Position numbers and translations under genes: made by a program. From Halorientalis persicus (lineage in GTDB: Archaea; Halobacteriota; Halobacteria; Halobacteriales; Haloarculaceae): DNA of 64,000 nucleotides. Shown here piece by piece: positions 17,161-24,156 of this stretch (positions within the stretch are counted from its first letter, which is position 1; each line of letters begins with the position of its first letter). Under the pieces are notes generated by a model, which saw nothing but the letters and a program-made list of their open reading frames with translations, ran no database searches and was not told the origin of the DNA. Where the stretch lies: NCBI RefSeq assembly GCF_900110215.1, contig NZ_FOCX01000009.1, positions 62,001 to 126,000 of the forward strand, written 5' to 3'.

Positions 17161-17514
17161 ATGACGATCAGGAAAGGAGAGAAGAAACTCGTCGAATCAG
17201 TTGACCAATTCCAGAACTATCTCAACGTCAGCGAGGAAGAAATCTGCAAAAGTCTTCCAGACGATAAGCAGGAAACGCTCCTGGAAGAGTACAACCAACT
17301 CGCAAAGAACCTCAAACACGAAGCTGAAGAAACACCGGAAGCAGACACTGTGGACGACCTGCCCGACTGGGCCTTCGAAGAGTGGTATCAGCTCGTCGAG
17401 ATCGGCACGAACAACCTGATCATCAACGTCCTCGAATCGCGTGACGAAGAGTACATCCACCTCTACGACGGGATCATCCACACGATCGTCGAACTGCATC
17501 CGATGGAGGAGTGA
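17161..17514 (+). CDS. Acidic helical hypothetical protein
   Basis: This 117-residue, almost entirely helical protein (EEEICKSLPDDKQETLLEEY, then DWAFEEWYQLVEIGTNNLI) has a net strong negative charge. There is no recognisable domain. It lies one nucleotide before the methyltransferase gene and is very probably co-translated with it. An accessory subunit, a specificity helper or an anti-restriction DNA mimic are all compatible with its charge, none proven. Confidence 0.6.
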   Translation: MTIRKGEKKLVESVDQFQNYLNVSEEEICKSLPDDKQETLLEEYNQLAKNLKHEAEETPEADTVDDLPDWAFEEWYQLVEIGTNNLIINVLESRDEEYIHLYDGIIHTIVELHPMEE

Positions 17515-17515
17515 T

Positions 17516-18313
17516 ATGGCTGCGATACCAGACGACAGTGGCCCCTCTCCGTTTCCCACGCAGGAACAGTGCCTCCAAGCCATCAGCGAAACAGCTCGCG
17601 AAGACTACGAAGCCGTCGTTCTCGGCGACAAAACACCGAGCGAACAGGCAGCTAACCGTGGCGTCTACACATCAACTGTTGTCACCAACGTCGAACGGGG
17701 GAAAGGCGCTGTCCAGCAGACGATCAGCGAACACCTAGCGGGAGAAAGCGATCCCTCGTCGCAGTATCCTGTCCACGTCGTTCCAGTCGGCGGTCGCGAG
17801 CGCGACGGCTCACCCACGTACCTCGGCCGCTGGACGTTCGACTGTCGGCCAGTCCGAAAACGCGTTCAGTCCCATCTCCAAGGCCGGGTTCTCAATGCCA
17901 CAGCTGGGAAAACACGTCTCACCCACCCAGACGGCGAGATCGTCACGAACGACATCAACCCGAACATCGAGACCGACTACACAGAAGACGTCGTCACACT
18001 CGATCAATTCTTCGCCCCCAAATCCTTCGGCAGTGTAATATTTGATCCCCCCTTCGACAGCGACGAGGCAGCAAAGGTCTACGAGGGCTGGCACGCAAGC
18101 GACTACGCCGCCGCTCGCGAAGCCCTCGCCCCGCTCGTGAAACCGGGCGGGATCCTCATCGAGTTCGGATGGAATTCCCACGGAATCGCGACCGCCGCCG
18201 ACGGCTGGTCCCGCGACGCTCTGTATCTCTTCCAGCGTGGCCCGAACCGCCCCGATGTCTTCATGGCGGTCGATCGGAAGTTCCAGCTCACCCTCTCCGA
18301 AAGTCTGCGGTGA
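17516..18313 (+). CDS. DNA methyltransferase with DPPF motif
   Basis: This 265-residue protein is a probable SAM-dependent amino-methyltransferase acting on adenine or cytosine N4. The catalytic motif IV, DPPF, is at residues 177-180 in SVIFDPPFDSDEAAKVYEGW. It is followed by EALAPLVKPGGILIEFGWNS, where PGG is usual for the family. The N-terminal 65 residues contain a helix-turn-helix-like segment (PSEQAANRGVYTSTVVTNVE), possibly for DNA recognition. A glycine-rich SAM loop is not obvious; the region VTNDINPNIETDYTEDV may take that place. No restriction enzyme is adjacent, so it looks like a solitary modifier. The stop codon sits at the edge of an IS605-like end hairpin (18311). Confidence 0.7.
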   Translation: MAAIPDDSGPSPFPTQEQCLQAISETAREDYEAVVLGDKTPSEQAANRGVYTSTVVTNVERGKGAVQQTISEHLAGESDPSSQYPVHVVPVGGRERDGSPTYLGRWTFDCRPVRKRVQSHLQGRVLNATAGKTRLTHPDGEIVTNDINPNIETDYTEDVVTLDQFFAPKSFGSVIFDPPFDSDEAAKVYEGWHASDYAAAREALAPLVKPGGILIEFGWNSHGIATAADGWSRDALYLFQRGPNRPDVFMAVDRKFQLTLSESLR

Positions 18314-18350
18314 ATCGCCTCGGGGGTCAAGCCCCCGGGACACTCGCCTC
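18311..18350 (-). repeat. IS605-type right-end hairpin, remnant
   Basis: CGGGGG-TCAAG-CCCCCG forms a 6-bp stem with a 5-nt loop. Read on the minus strand, the segment ends CTTGACCCCCGAGGCGATTCACC, nearly the same as the end of the tnpB element at 33605-33633. It overlaps the methyltransferase stop codon and could also serve as its terminator. Confidence 0.5.
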
Positions 18351-18490
18351 GATCACCTGTAATATCAGATCACTACCATAGCAATATGCTAACTACGCCA
18401 CTGCAGTCTATCTCTTTGTACCATATCTTATCTGGTAATACCATACCAAATACTTATTAGTATGTAGACATATAGTGGATAGTGGAAGCA

Positions 18491-18583
18491 ATGACGAACC
18501 CCACCCACTCACCAACGAATCGCGAGAAAAACACCCTCAGAATGGATTCAGACCGGCCACAAACTGGTGGTTCCAATGTCTGA
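18491..18583 (+). CDS. Possible 30-residue leader ORF
   Basis: This short reading frame (MTNPTHSPTNREKN...) stops inside the start region of the next gene, overlapping it by 8 nt. It lies behind an A+T-rich stretch (18400-18480) likely to hold a promoter. Codon choice is not distinctive. It may be a translated leader coupled to the gene at 18576, or not a gene at all. Confidence 0.3.
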   Translation: MTNPTHSPTNREKNTLRMDSDRPQTGGSNV

Positions 18584-18962
18584 AGCCAGCCCTGGACGCG
18601 ATAACTCCGAGGTCACGGCTGCAGTTCAGGGCCAAGATGCAGCTAAAGACTCGGACGCCCCCGAGATCAAGCAAGTGCAGACTTCGGGGCAGTCAGCCGC
18701 TGTTCCGAACAGCATCGAGGTAGACGTGCGGTTCTTCGCGCGACAAGAACACGGTGCGCCCTACACCGCGACCGTGGAATACGAGGTGTCTGATGGAGTT
18801 GCCGTGTTGGCTGACGTGTCCAGCGGGGCCTCGTTCGCAGACGAGATCCGGGCAGTTCTGAAAGCGACTGATGAAGTGTACCGCCATCCTGCAGTCGGGG
18901 AAGTCAACGGTATCGAGGAGCTCAAGACGACGGCCCGCTCGAAAATCGCGGTCAAAGCATAG
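18576..18962 (+). CDS. Hypothetical protein
   Basis: This 128-residue protein has about 45 residues of flexible Ser/Ala/Gln/Asp sequence and then a compact C-terminal domain: SIEVDVRFFARQEHGAPYTA, YEVSDGVAVLADVSSGAS, and HPAVGEVNGIEELKTTARS. That order of strands and helices suggests a small alpha/beta fold. No catalytic or metal-binding residues stand out. It precedes the zinc-ribbon gene by 2 nt and belongs to the small-gene operon 18.5-19.3 kb. Family not recognised. Confidence 0.6.
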   Translation: MSEASPGRDNSEVTAAVQGQDAAKDSDAPEIKQVQTSGQSAAVPNSIEVDVRFFARQEHGAPYTATVEYEVSDGVAVLADVSSGASFADEIRAVLKATDEVYRHPAVGEVNGIEELKTTARSKIAVKA

Positions 18963-18964
18963 TC

Positions 18965-19255
18965 ATGTCTCGATACGGTTGCCCTGACTGCGGCCAAATC
19001 TTGGAACCGTTTCCAGGAGATCCGGTCTGTTGCGTTACCTGTGGGTGGGTAGGCGATCTGGAAGAGGCAGACCTCGTTGCGGCCTGTCCCTTCCAGGTCA
19101 ACTCCGAAGGTGGGAACGTTACTGTGGGGCTCGGGGATTCTGATCTCCAACATCTGCCGCCAAGCCGCGCTGAAGCCCTCGCTGACGCCCTGCTTCGCGA
19201 AGCCGAAGCAGCACGCCACGAAGAAACAACACACGAACCTCCCCTCCAGCACTAG
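18965..19255 (+). CDS. Zinc-ribbon protein
   Basis: This 96-residue protein opens with a zinc ribbon: CPDCG at residues 6-9 and CCVTCGW at 21-25, a C4 knuckle pair as in RNA-polymerase-type ribbons. It is followed by AACPFQVNSEGGNVTVGL and a helical, alanine-rich, acidic tail (SRAEALADALLREAEAARHE). It probably binds nucleic acid or a protein partner. It is co-transcribed with the gene at 18576. The fifth cysteine (AACPF) is a likely spare ligand. Confidence 0.65.
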   Translation: MSRYGCPDCGQILEPFPGDPVCCVTCGWVGDLEEADLVAACPFQVNSEGGNVTVGLGDSDLQHLPPSRAEALADALLREAEAARHEETTHEPPLQH

Positions 19256-19290
19256 TCGCAGACCCTCTCTGTAGCACGTTTAGCGGGTAC

Positions 19291-19300
19291 TTTTATACTC
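19291..19300 (+). promoter_or_regulatory. TATA box for the histone-fold gene
   Basis: TTTTATACTC lies 25-34 nt before the ATG at 19325, the spacing of a leaderless transcript. Confidence 0.5.
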
Positions 19301-19324
19301 CAGGCCTCTGAGTAGCCAAACGCA

Positions 19325-19492
19325 ATGGCTGATCTTGTGGTTAAATCGACTGTGAAGGAAGCGCTCGACGACAAAAACGTGGCCGGCGACTTCTACGAGG
19401 CTCTCAACGACGAGGTCGAAGAAGTCCTTGAAGATGCCGCCCGCCGTGCCGAAGAAAACGACCGAAAGACCGTCCAGCCCCGCGATCTATAG
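19325..19492 (+). CDS. DUF1931-type histone-fold mini-protein
   Basis: This 55-residue protein matches the short haloarchaeal DUF1931-type histone fold: an N-terminal MADLVVKSTVKEALDD, a long helix FYEALNDEVEEVLEDAARRA, and the closing NDRKTVQPRDL, the histone loop-2/alpha-3 signature (RKTVxPRD). It should dimerise and may bind DNA or act as a small nucleoid or clamp-associated protein. It has its own TATA box and is expressed separately from the genes upstream. Such proteins are normally chromosomal housekeeping genes, so a copy inside a mobile-looking island is notable. Confidence 0.8.
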   Translation: MADLVVKSTVKEALDDKNVAGDFYEALNDEVEEVLEDAARRAEENDRKTVQPRDL

Positions 19493-19574
19493 CGGCGCTT
19501 CTCAACATTTTGGTGGCGGCTACAACGCCCGGACAGCCTAGCGTTTTTGCGGTTCGTCTCTTCGACAAACTGCG

Positions 19575-19676
19575 ATGAAAGAGTGCGTCGAATGTGGAAA
19601 CGAAGAGCCGGACGACATGAGCATCTGCCCGAAATGCGGAAGTCAAGAGTTCTCGCCAGTCTCAACGCCACACTGA
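19575..19676 (+). CDS. 33-residue zinc-finger peptide
   Basis: MKECVECGNEEPDD followed by MSICPKCGSQEF gives a compact CxxC-x(12)-CxxC finger in 33 residues. The family (minimal zinc-ribbon proteins) is common in haloarchaea. It lies 82 nt after the histone-fold gene and 67 nt before the AAA+ ATPase gene. The size is at the lower limit for a gene, but the four cysteines in the right spacing and the ATG with an in-frame stop make it believable. Confidence 0.6.
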   Translation: MKECVECGNEEPDDMSICPKCGSQEFSPVSTPH

Positions 19677-19708
19677 TCGTTTGATTTTCCGGTCGCTGTC
19701 CCCTGTCT

Positions 19709-19734
19709 CGTTGTGATCCTGCGAGAGTAGTGAG
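19709..19734 (+). promoter_or_regulatory. Shared 25-nt 5' motif, copy 4
   Basis: CGTTGTGA-TC-CTGCGA-GAGTAGTGAG, 9 nt before the ATG of the AAA+ gene at 19744. One substitution is in the first block. Confidence 0.6.
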
Positions 19735-19743
19735 GTAATCACA

Positions 19744-21516
19744 ATGGCATCCAGCGCAGCGTCCGGCAGTACGATCAGTACCCAAATCGCTCACATCGCC
19801 AAACGGCTACTCGAAGAAGAAGGTGGCTCAGTTCCCGTGCAGCGGATCGCAGTTCGGGCCGAGTCCATCCTCGATATCGAGAGTACCGACGTCGCGTCGA
19901 TCACTGTCGACACGGCTGATGAAATCAGTACCACCCAGACAGACGATGGGCAGACCCTCGTCACAGATGTCGGAACTATCTCAGAACCCGAGCCGGATCC
20001 AATCACGGAGGCATTCGAAGGGAAAGCGGTCTTCTTCGATCTGGATCCGATCCCCAGTGAGTTGGCTCCGATCATCGCAGACCTCGGCTACCACTCACTC
20101 GAAGACCTTGCAGCGCGGTCGCCAGCTGAATTCAAGACCGAGATCAACAACCATCTCGATGTCGCAGCGCCCGACGCCCATCTCGAACAGATCAGTCTGG
20201 TCACCGGCAGCATCGCAGACTCGCTTACCAACGCTGGGTACACGTCGTTTCACGACCTCGCGACTGCCGACGCTGACGCACTAAGCGGTGTCCACACGAC
20301 GCTAACGGAAGCCAAGGCAGAGAAGATCATCACTACCGCTAACAACCAAGCTCTCACTGTCACCGACGAAGAGGCCAAGCAGATCGTCCACTCGGCCGAA
20401 ATGGAACTGCCCGTCGGGGATACACTCGCTCAAAAAGCCCTCCAGAGCTACAAAGACGACCTGGATGGCAGTGGATCGGGCGCGGCGTCGATCACACAAA
20501 TCGAGCGAACCGAGCAGACGGTCGGAGACCCCAAAGCCCTCACGAGCGGCGAAGCACCCGAGGATCATCAATACGTGAGCGACATCGGCGCGAATGATTC
20601 CGATCCCGTGGCCTGCGGACTCCAAGTCCTCGATGACGAACACCACCCGCAGGTTCCGAAGGCTGAAACGCACCCCGACGCAGGCCCAGGTGCGCTCCCG
20701 GTCGACGAAAACGGCGACGTCGTCGCGCCAGCTGTCCCGGTCGAGCCCGAACTGCAGGTCCCGGTCGATGAACTCGTCGCGAAGGCGCTCCACGACCACA
20801 CCGCACTCCGGTTGATCGGGCCCCGTGGGTCAGGGAAGAACTACCTCCTGAAATACATCCACCATCAGACCAACCGAGCCTACGTCTCAATCGACGTCGA
20901 CGCGGCCACCACACCCGAAGACCTGTTTGGCCCGCTCACTCCCGACGAAAACGGTGTGATCAAGCCACGGAACGCCGCCGTCAAGCAGACGCTCATCAAC
21001 GGCGGTACGGTCGTCCTCAACGAGTTCCCCGTGATGCAGGCCGGCGCGGCAATCGCACTGCATCGCTACTTCAACGAAGGCTCGCTGCTGATCAAGGCCC
21101 ACGGCGAACTCATCGAACCGCACCCGGCGGCTCGTGTCGTCATCACGATGAACCCGCCGACAGTCGAGTATCGTGACTCCGAACCGATGAACGCCGCTAC
21201 CCGCGGTCGATTCCTTACCTACCAAGTGCCGTATATCCAGTCGGTGGAACAAGAAGTGGACACGCTGGACCAGCAGGTGAACTCGCCGCGTACCATCGTC
21301 GATCGGGACACGCTTACCAAGATCGTTAAGTTCGCTCACGCCACTCGCGATGAAAGCAGTTACCCAACGCTGTCAACGCGGAACCTGACGCTACTCTGCA
21401 AGAATATCGACTACGGAGCCACGCCGAAGGCGGCCGTCAAGAACGAACTGCGGGCCGTCTCAGAGCCAAACCAATCCCACGAAGCAACTTACGACGAGCT
21501 GAACCGATACCTGTAA
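19744..21516 (+). CDS. MoxR/CobS-type AAA+ ATPase with helix-hairpin-helix N-terminus
   Basis: This 590-residue protein is an ATP-driven remodeller of the MoxR/CobS class. The Walker A motif is GPRGSGKN at 359-366. Walker B is VVLNEF, with Asn-Glu at 426-427 instead of Asp-Glu. Sensor 1 is VVITMNPP, and the arginine-finger region is TRGRFLTYQVPY. Residues about 95-220 hold two DUF4332/HhH-like repeats (LGYHSLEDLAARSPAEF and AGYTSFHDLATADADAL) that may bind DNA. MoxR ATPases work with a VWA partner, and such a gene follows at 24157, separated by a small operon and a transposon. Both carry the shared 5' motif. No CobN is present, so it is not a cobaltochelatase. Confidence 0.85.
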   Translation: MASSAASGSTISTQIAHIAKRLLEEEGGSVPVQRIAVRAESILDIESTDVASITVDTADEISTTQTDDGQTLVTDVGTISEPEPDPITEAFEGKAVFFDLDPIPSELAPIIADLGYHSLEDLAARSPAEFKTEINNHLDVAAPDAHLEQISLVTGSIADSLTNAGYTSFHDLATADADALSGVHTTLTEAKAEKIITTANNQALTVTDEEAKQIVHSAEMELPVGDTLAQKALQSYKDDLDGSGSGAASITQIERTEQTVGDPKALTSGEAPEDHQYVSDIGANDSDPVACGLQVLDDEHHPQVPKAETHPDAGPGALPVDENGDVVAPAVPVEPELQVPVDELVAKALHDHTALRLIGPRGSGKNYLLKYIHHQTNRAYVSIDVDAATTPEDLFGPLTPDENGVIKPRNAAVKQTLINGGTVVLNEFPVMQAGAAIALHRYFNEGSLLIKAHGELIEPHPAARVVITMNPPTVEYRDSEPMNAATRGRFLTYQVPYIQSVEQEVDTLDQQVNSPRTIVDRDTLTKIVKFAHATRDESSYPTLSTRNLTLLCKNIDYGATPKAAVKNELRAVSEPNQSHEATYDELNRYL

Positions 21517-21660
21517 CAGTGACCAAACACCGATTTGACAACATCTGAACTCTGCGAAAGATATATTCGGACCTCGGACTATATGTTACACTACGATGGG
21601 TGACAGCGGCGGTGATGAAACCGCAGATCATGCCAGATCAGGCTAGAATACGAGTTATAC

Positions 21661-22182
21661 ATGAATCACAACCCAATTGAAGAATACGACGACGTCAATG
21701 AGGCAGCAGTTGCCGAATGGAAGGCGGAGACGACAACACGAGAGCGGATCAAGGAAATCGTCAAGCGCACGACTGAACCCACACCGGCGTCAGATATCGC
21801 GGAGAAAGCAAACGCTAGTCAGCCAGTGGTGCGTGACGAACTCACGGAACTCGCTGAAATTGGTCTGGTTGAAAAAATCGATGGCGCTCAGGGCGCACTC
21901 TACAAGCGGAACGACCAGATGTATATCTACCAGCAGGTGCTGAAACTGCACGAAGAGTACTCGAAAGAAGAACTGATTGAGACGCTTCAGGGCCTGAAAC
22001 AGACCGTCAACAAAATTAGAACGAAACACGGGGTTGAATCCCCTGCAGAACTCGCCCAGCAACTTGATCCGGACGACCACGAGGGATGGGAAGACCACAC
22101 AACGTGGCAGACCGCCCAGAAAAATCTCTATCTCGCAAAAGCGGCGATCAGCTTCTACGACGCCCAACAAGTGGTCGTGTGA
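21661..22182 (+). CDS. Winged-helix regulator (DUF7342-like)
   Basis: This 173-residue protein has a winged helix in residues 20-80: RERIKEIVKRTTEPTPASDI, then NASQPVVRDELTELAEIGLV. A helical C-terminal half follows (YSKEELIETLQGLKQTVNKI ... NLYLAKAAISFYDAQQ), which probably mediates dimerisation. The pattern fits the haloarchaeal DUF7342-like regulators. It lies 3 nt before the gene at 22186, and pairs of this kind are widespread in haloarchaea, so it is likely the antitoxin or regulator of that partner. Confidence 0.7.
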   Translation: MNHNPIEEYDDVNEAAVAEWKAETTTRERIKEIVKRTTEPTPASDIAEKANASQPVVRDELTELAEIGLVEKIDGAQGALYKRNDQMYIYQQVLKLHEEYSKEELIETLQGLKQTVNKIRTKHGVESPAELAQQLDPDDHEGWEDHTTWQTAQKNLYLAKAAISFYDAQQVVV

Positions 22183-22185
22183 ACT

Positions 22186-22629
22186 ATGTCCTATCTCACA
22201 GGAGATACAGGGCCGGTCGACTACGAAGCATTACAGCGAATCCGCGACATTTTCCTTGCGAACGAACCGCTGGTTACCCACCACGCTCTTAGCGGTCGGC
22301 TTGACCCTCAACCCGAACTCAATGTCACAGTCGGCGAAGGATTCGGCTCAAGCCCGTCCGGTCGATTTGATATTGTCTGGACCGAACGCGACTGCTACAA
22401 CTTTCACTACACCGAGACGGATGGTGTCGACCTCCGGTTCGACCGTCACCCCGAGCCAAACGCACCAGAAAAACACTTTCACGAACCCCCCGATGCGAAC
22501 ACAACAGTCCCGTCATGTATCGAGGTTGAACCAGTGGATGTCGTCACTTGGGCAGTGCTGAAATGCTGGCGAACAGCATTGGAACATGATGATCCGTCTC
22601 TCGTGAATACCCGGTCAAACCCCCCTTAG
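22186..22629 (+). CDS. DUF6516/DUF7718-like partner protein, C-terminus cut by IS605-type element
   Basis: This 147-residue protein has a core typical of the compact haloarchaeal DUF6516/DUF7718-like proteins: LNVTVGEGFGSSPSGRFDIV, then YNFHYTETDGVDLRFDRHP, then a His-rich KHFHEPPD. Some bacterial DUF6516 proteins (TumE) are toxins, so with the winged-helix gene 3 nt upstream this could be a toxin-antitoxin pair. That is inference. The stop codon lies inside the left end of the tnpB element (22626), so the native C-terminus has probably been replaced by a few residues from the element. A decayed paralogue lies at 55322. Confidence 0.55.
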   Translation: MSYLTGDTGPVDYEALQRIRDIFLANEPLVTHHALSGRLDPQPELNVTVGEGFGSSPSGRFDIVWTERDCYNFHYTETDGVDLRFDRHPEPNAPEKHFHEPPDANTTVPSCIEVEPVDVVTWAVLKCWRTALEHDDPSLVNTRSNPP

Positions 22630-24101
22630 CTGAATGCAGGCGGTAATCCCCCTTCCTCAACGAGCAGCGCAGTCCGCGCAAGCGGACAAGCAGCGCAGTA
22701 GGGAGGGGATACACCGCCGTCATCGTCTCTCAGACACCTGCTTGTTACCGGATCACAGGCCCACGGGGAGACTACTTTCACTCCGGACGGCAAGGATTGA
22801 TACGTCTGTCACGTCTCTCTCGGCGTGCGTGGAATGAATTACAACTACAGGTATCGCCTCACGCCCACAGAAGACCAGCGAGAGACGCTGGACTACCACC
22901 GCGATACCTGTAGACAGCTCTACAACCACGCTCTGTACCGTTTTAATCAGATTCTCGACGACGAGGGCACCGTCAAACAGCGTGTCCGGAAGATTCGTGA
23001 CGAGCTTCCAGACCTCAAAGACTGGTGGGACGCGCTTACCGACGTGTACTCGAAAGTGCTCCAGCCCACCGTCATGCGGGTCGCCAAGAATATCAACGCA
23101 CTCGGGAAGCTCAAAGCACAGGGCTACAACGTCGGTGAACTTCGGTGGAAGTCACCTCGGGAGTTCCGCAGTTTCACCTACAATCAGTCTGGCTTCGAAC
23201 TCGACAAGAAGAGTGGTCAGACTGTGCTGTCGCTGTCGAAACTCGCAGATATACCCATCGAACTCCATCGACCGCTCCCCGACGATGCCACAGTCAAGGA
23301 AGTCACGCTCAAAAAAGAGAAAACCGGCGAGTGGTTCGCTATCTTCGGTATCGAAATGAACACAGAACCGCCAGCCAAGCCACCGCTGGAGGACATCGAC
23401 ACCGACGAGATGGTTGGGATTGACGTGGGTATTCTGACGTATGCCCACGATACAGACGGCACAGCGGTCGAATCACTCGACCTCTCAGAAGAACGCGACA
23501 GGCTCGAACGAGAGCAAGGGAAACTCTCCCGGAAAGAGCATGGGTCGAACAACTGGGAGACCCAACGTCGGCGTGTCGCTGCGTGTCACCTCCAAATCAA
23601 GCGCAAGCGGCGTGATTTCCTGCACAAACTCTCGAACTACTACGCTCGGGCGTACGACCTGGTGGCCGTCGAAGACCTTGACGTGAAAGGGATGCTCGAA
23701 TCACCCCGCAACAGCCGTAACACAGCGTCGGCGGCGTGGAATACCTTCACTGATATGCTCGAATACAAGTGTGAACGGGAAGGCACGCACTTCGTGGAGG
23801 TTGACCCCGACGGCACCACCAAAGAATGCGCTCAGTGTGGCGTCGAAACCGAGAAACCGCTGTGGGTACGTGAACATTCCTGTCCTGCCTGTGGCTTCAA
23901 GGCCGACAGAGACGCAAACGCGGCGTGCAACATTCTTTCTCGCGGACTCACCGACCTAGGAGTGGGTCACTCCGAAGGAACGCCTGTGGAGACTGCGCTC
24001 CCTGCGGGAACTGCGGTTGTTCCTGCAAAGCGCGTCGTGGAAGCAGGAAGCCCCTGCCTCAAGGAGCCGCCGAAGGCGGCGAGTAGGCCGGGGTAGTTCA
24101 C
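22626..24101 (+). mobile_element. IS605-type element carrying tnpB only
   Basis: The left end TTAGCTGAATGCAGGCGG is followed by a long imperfect palindrome (about 22636-22735). The right end holds the hairpin GCCGCCGAAGGCGGC and closes GGGGTAGTTCAC. Both ends recur in the 147-bp element at 51612-51758, which defines the borders. There is no tnpA, so it needs a transposase in trans. Confidence 0.7.
22834..24096 (+). CDS. tnpB: TnpB, RNA-guided nuclease of an IS605-type element
   Basis: This 420-residue TnpB has the split RuvC triad visible: Asp in EMVGIDVGILTY, Glu in LVAVEDLDVKGM, and Asp in ADRDANAACNIL. The four-cysteine zinc finger CAQCG ... CPACGF lies between the last two. TnpB uses an RNA derived from the element's right end to cut the excised donor site and so keep the element in place. 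The right-end hairpin overlaps the last codons (KEPPKAASRPG), as expected for an omegaRNA read through the 3' end. The gene appears intact. Start taken at ATG 22834 (MNYNYRYRL). Confidence 0.85.
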   Translation: MNYNYRYRLTPTEDQRETLDYHRDTCRQLYNHALYRFNQILDDEGTVKQRVRKIRDELPDLKDWWDALTDVYSKVLQPTVMRVAKNINALGKLKAQGYNVGELRWKSPREFRSFTYNQSGFELDKKSGQTVLSLSKLADIPIELHRPLPDDATVKEVTLKKEKTGEWFAIFGIEMNTEPPAKPPLEDIDTDEMVGIDVGILTYAHDTDGTAVESLDLSEERDRLEREQGKLSRKEHGSNNWETQRRRVAACHLQIKRKRRDFLHKLSNYYARAYDLVAVEDLDVKGMLESPRNSRNTASAAWNTFTDMLEYKCEREGTHFVEVDPDGTTKECAQCGVETEKPLWVREHSCPACGFKADRDANAACNILSRGLTDLGVGHSEGTPVETALPAGTAVVPAKRVVEAGSPCLKEPPKAASRPG

Positions 24102-24106
24102 TTCGT

Positions 24107-24132
24107 CGTTGTGGTATCGCAGTGGGAATGAG
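24107..24132 (+). promoter_or_regulatory. Shared 25-nt 5' motif, copy 5
   Basis: CGTTGTGG-TA-TCGCAG-TGGGAATGAG, 24 nt before the ATG at 24157 and only 6 nt beyond the right end of the tnpB element. The insertion stopped just short of it. Confidence 0.5.
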
Positions 24133-24156
24133 ATAGCGGTTCCGGGCACTACAACC

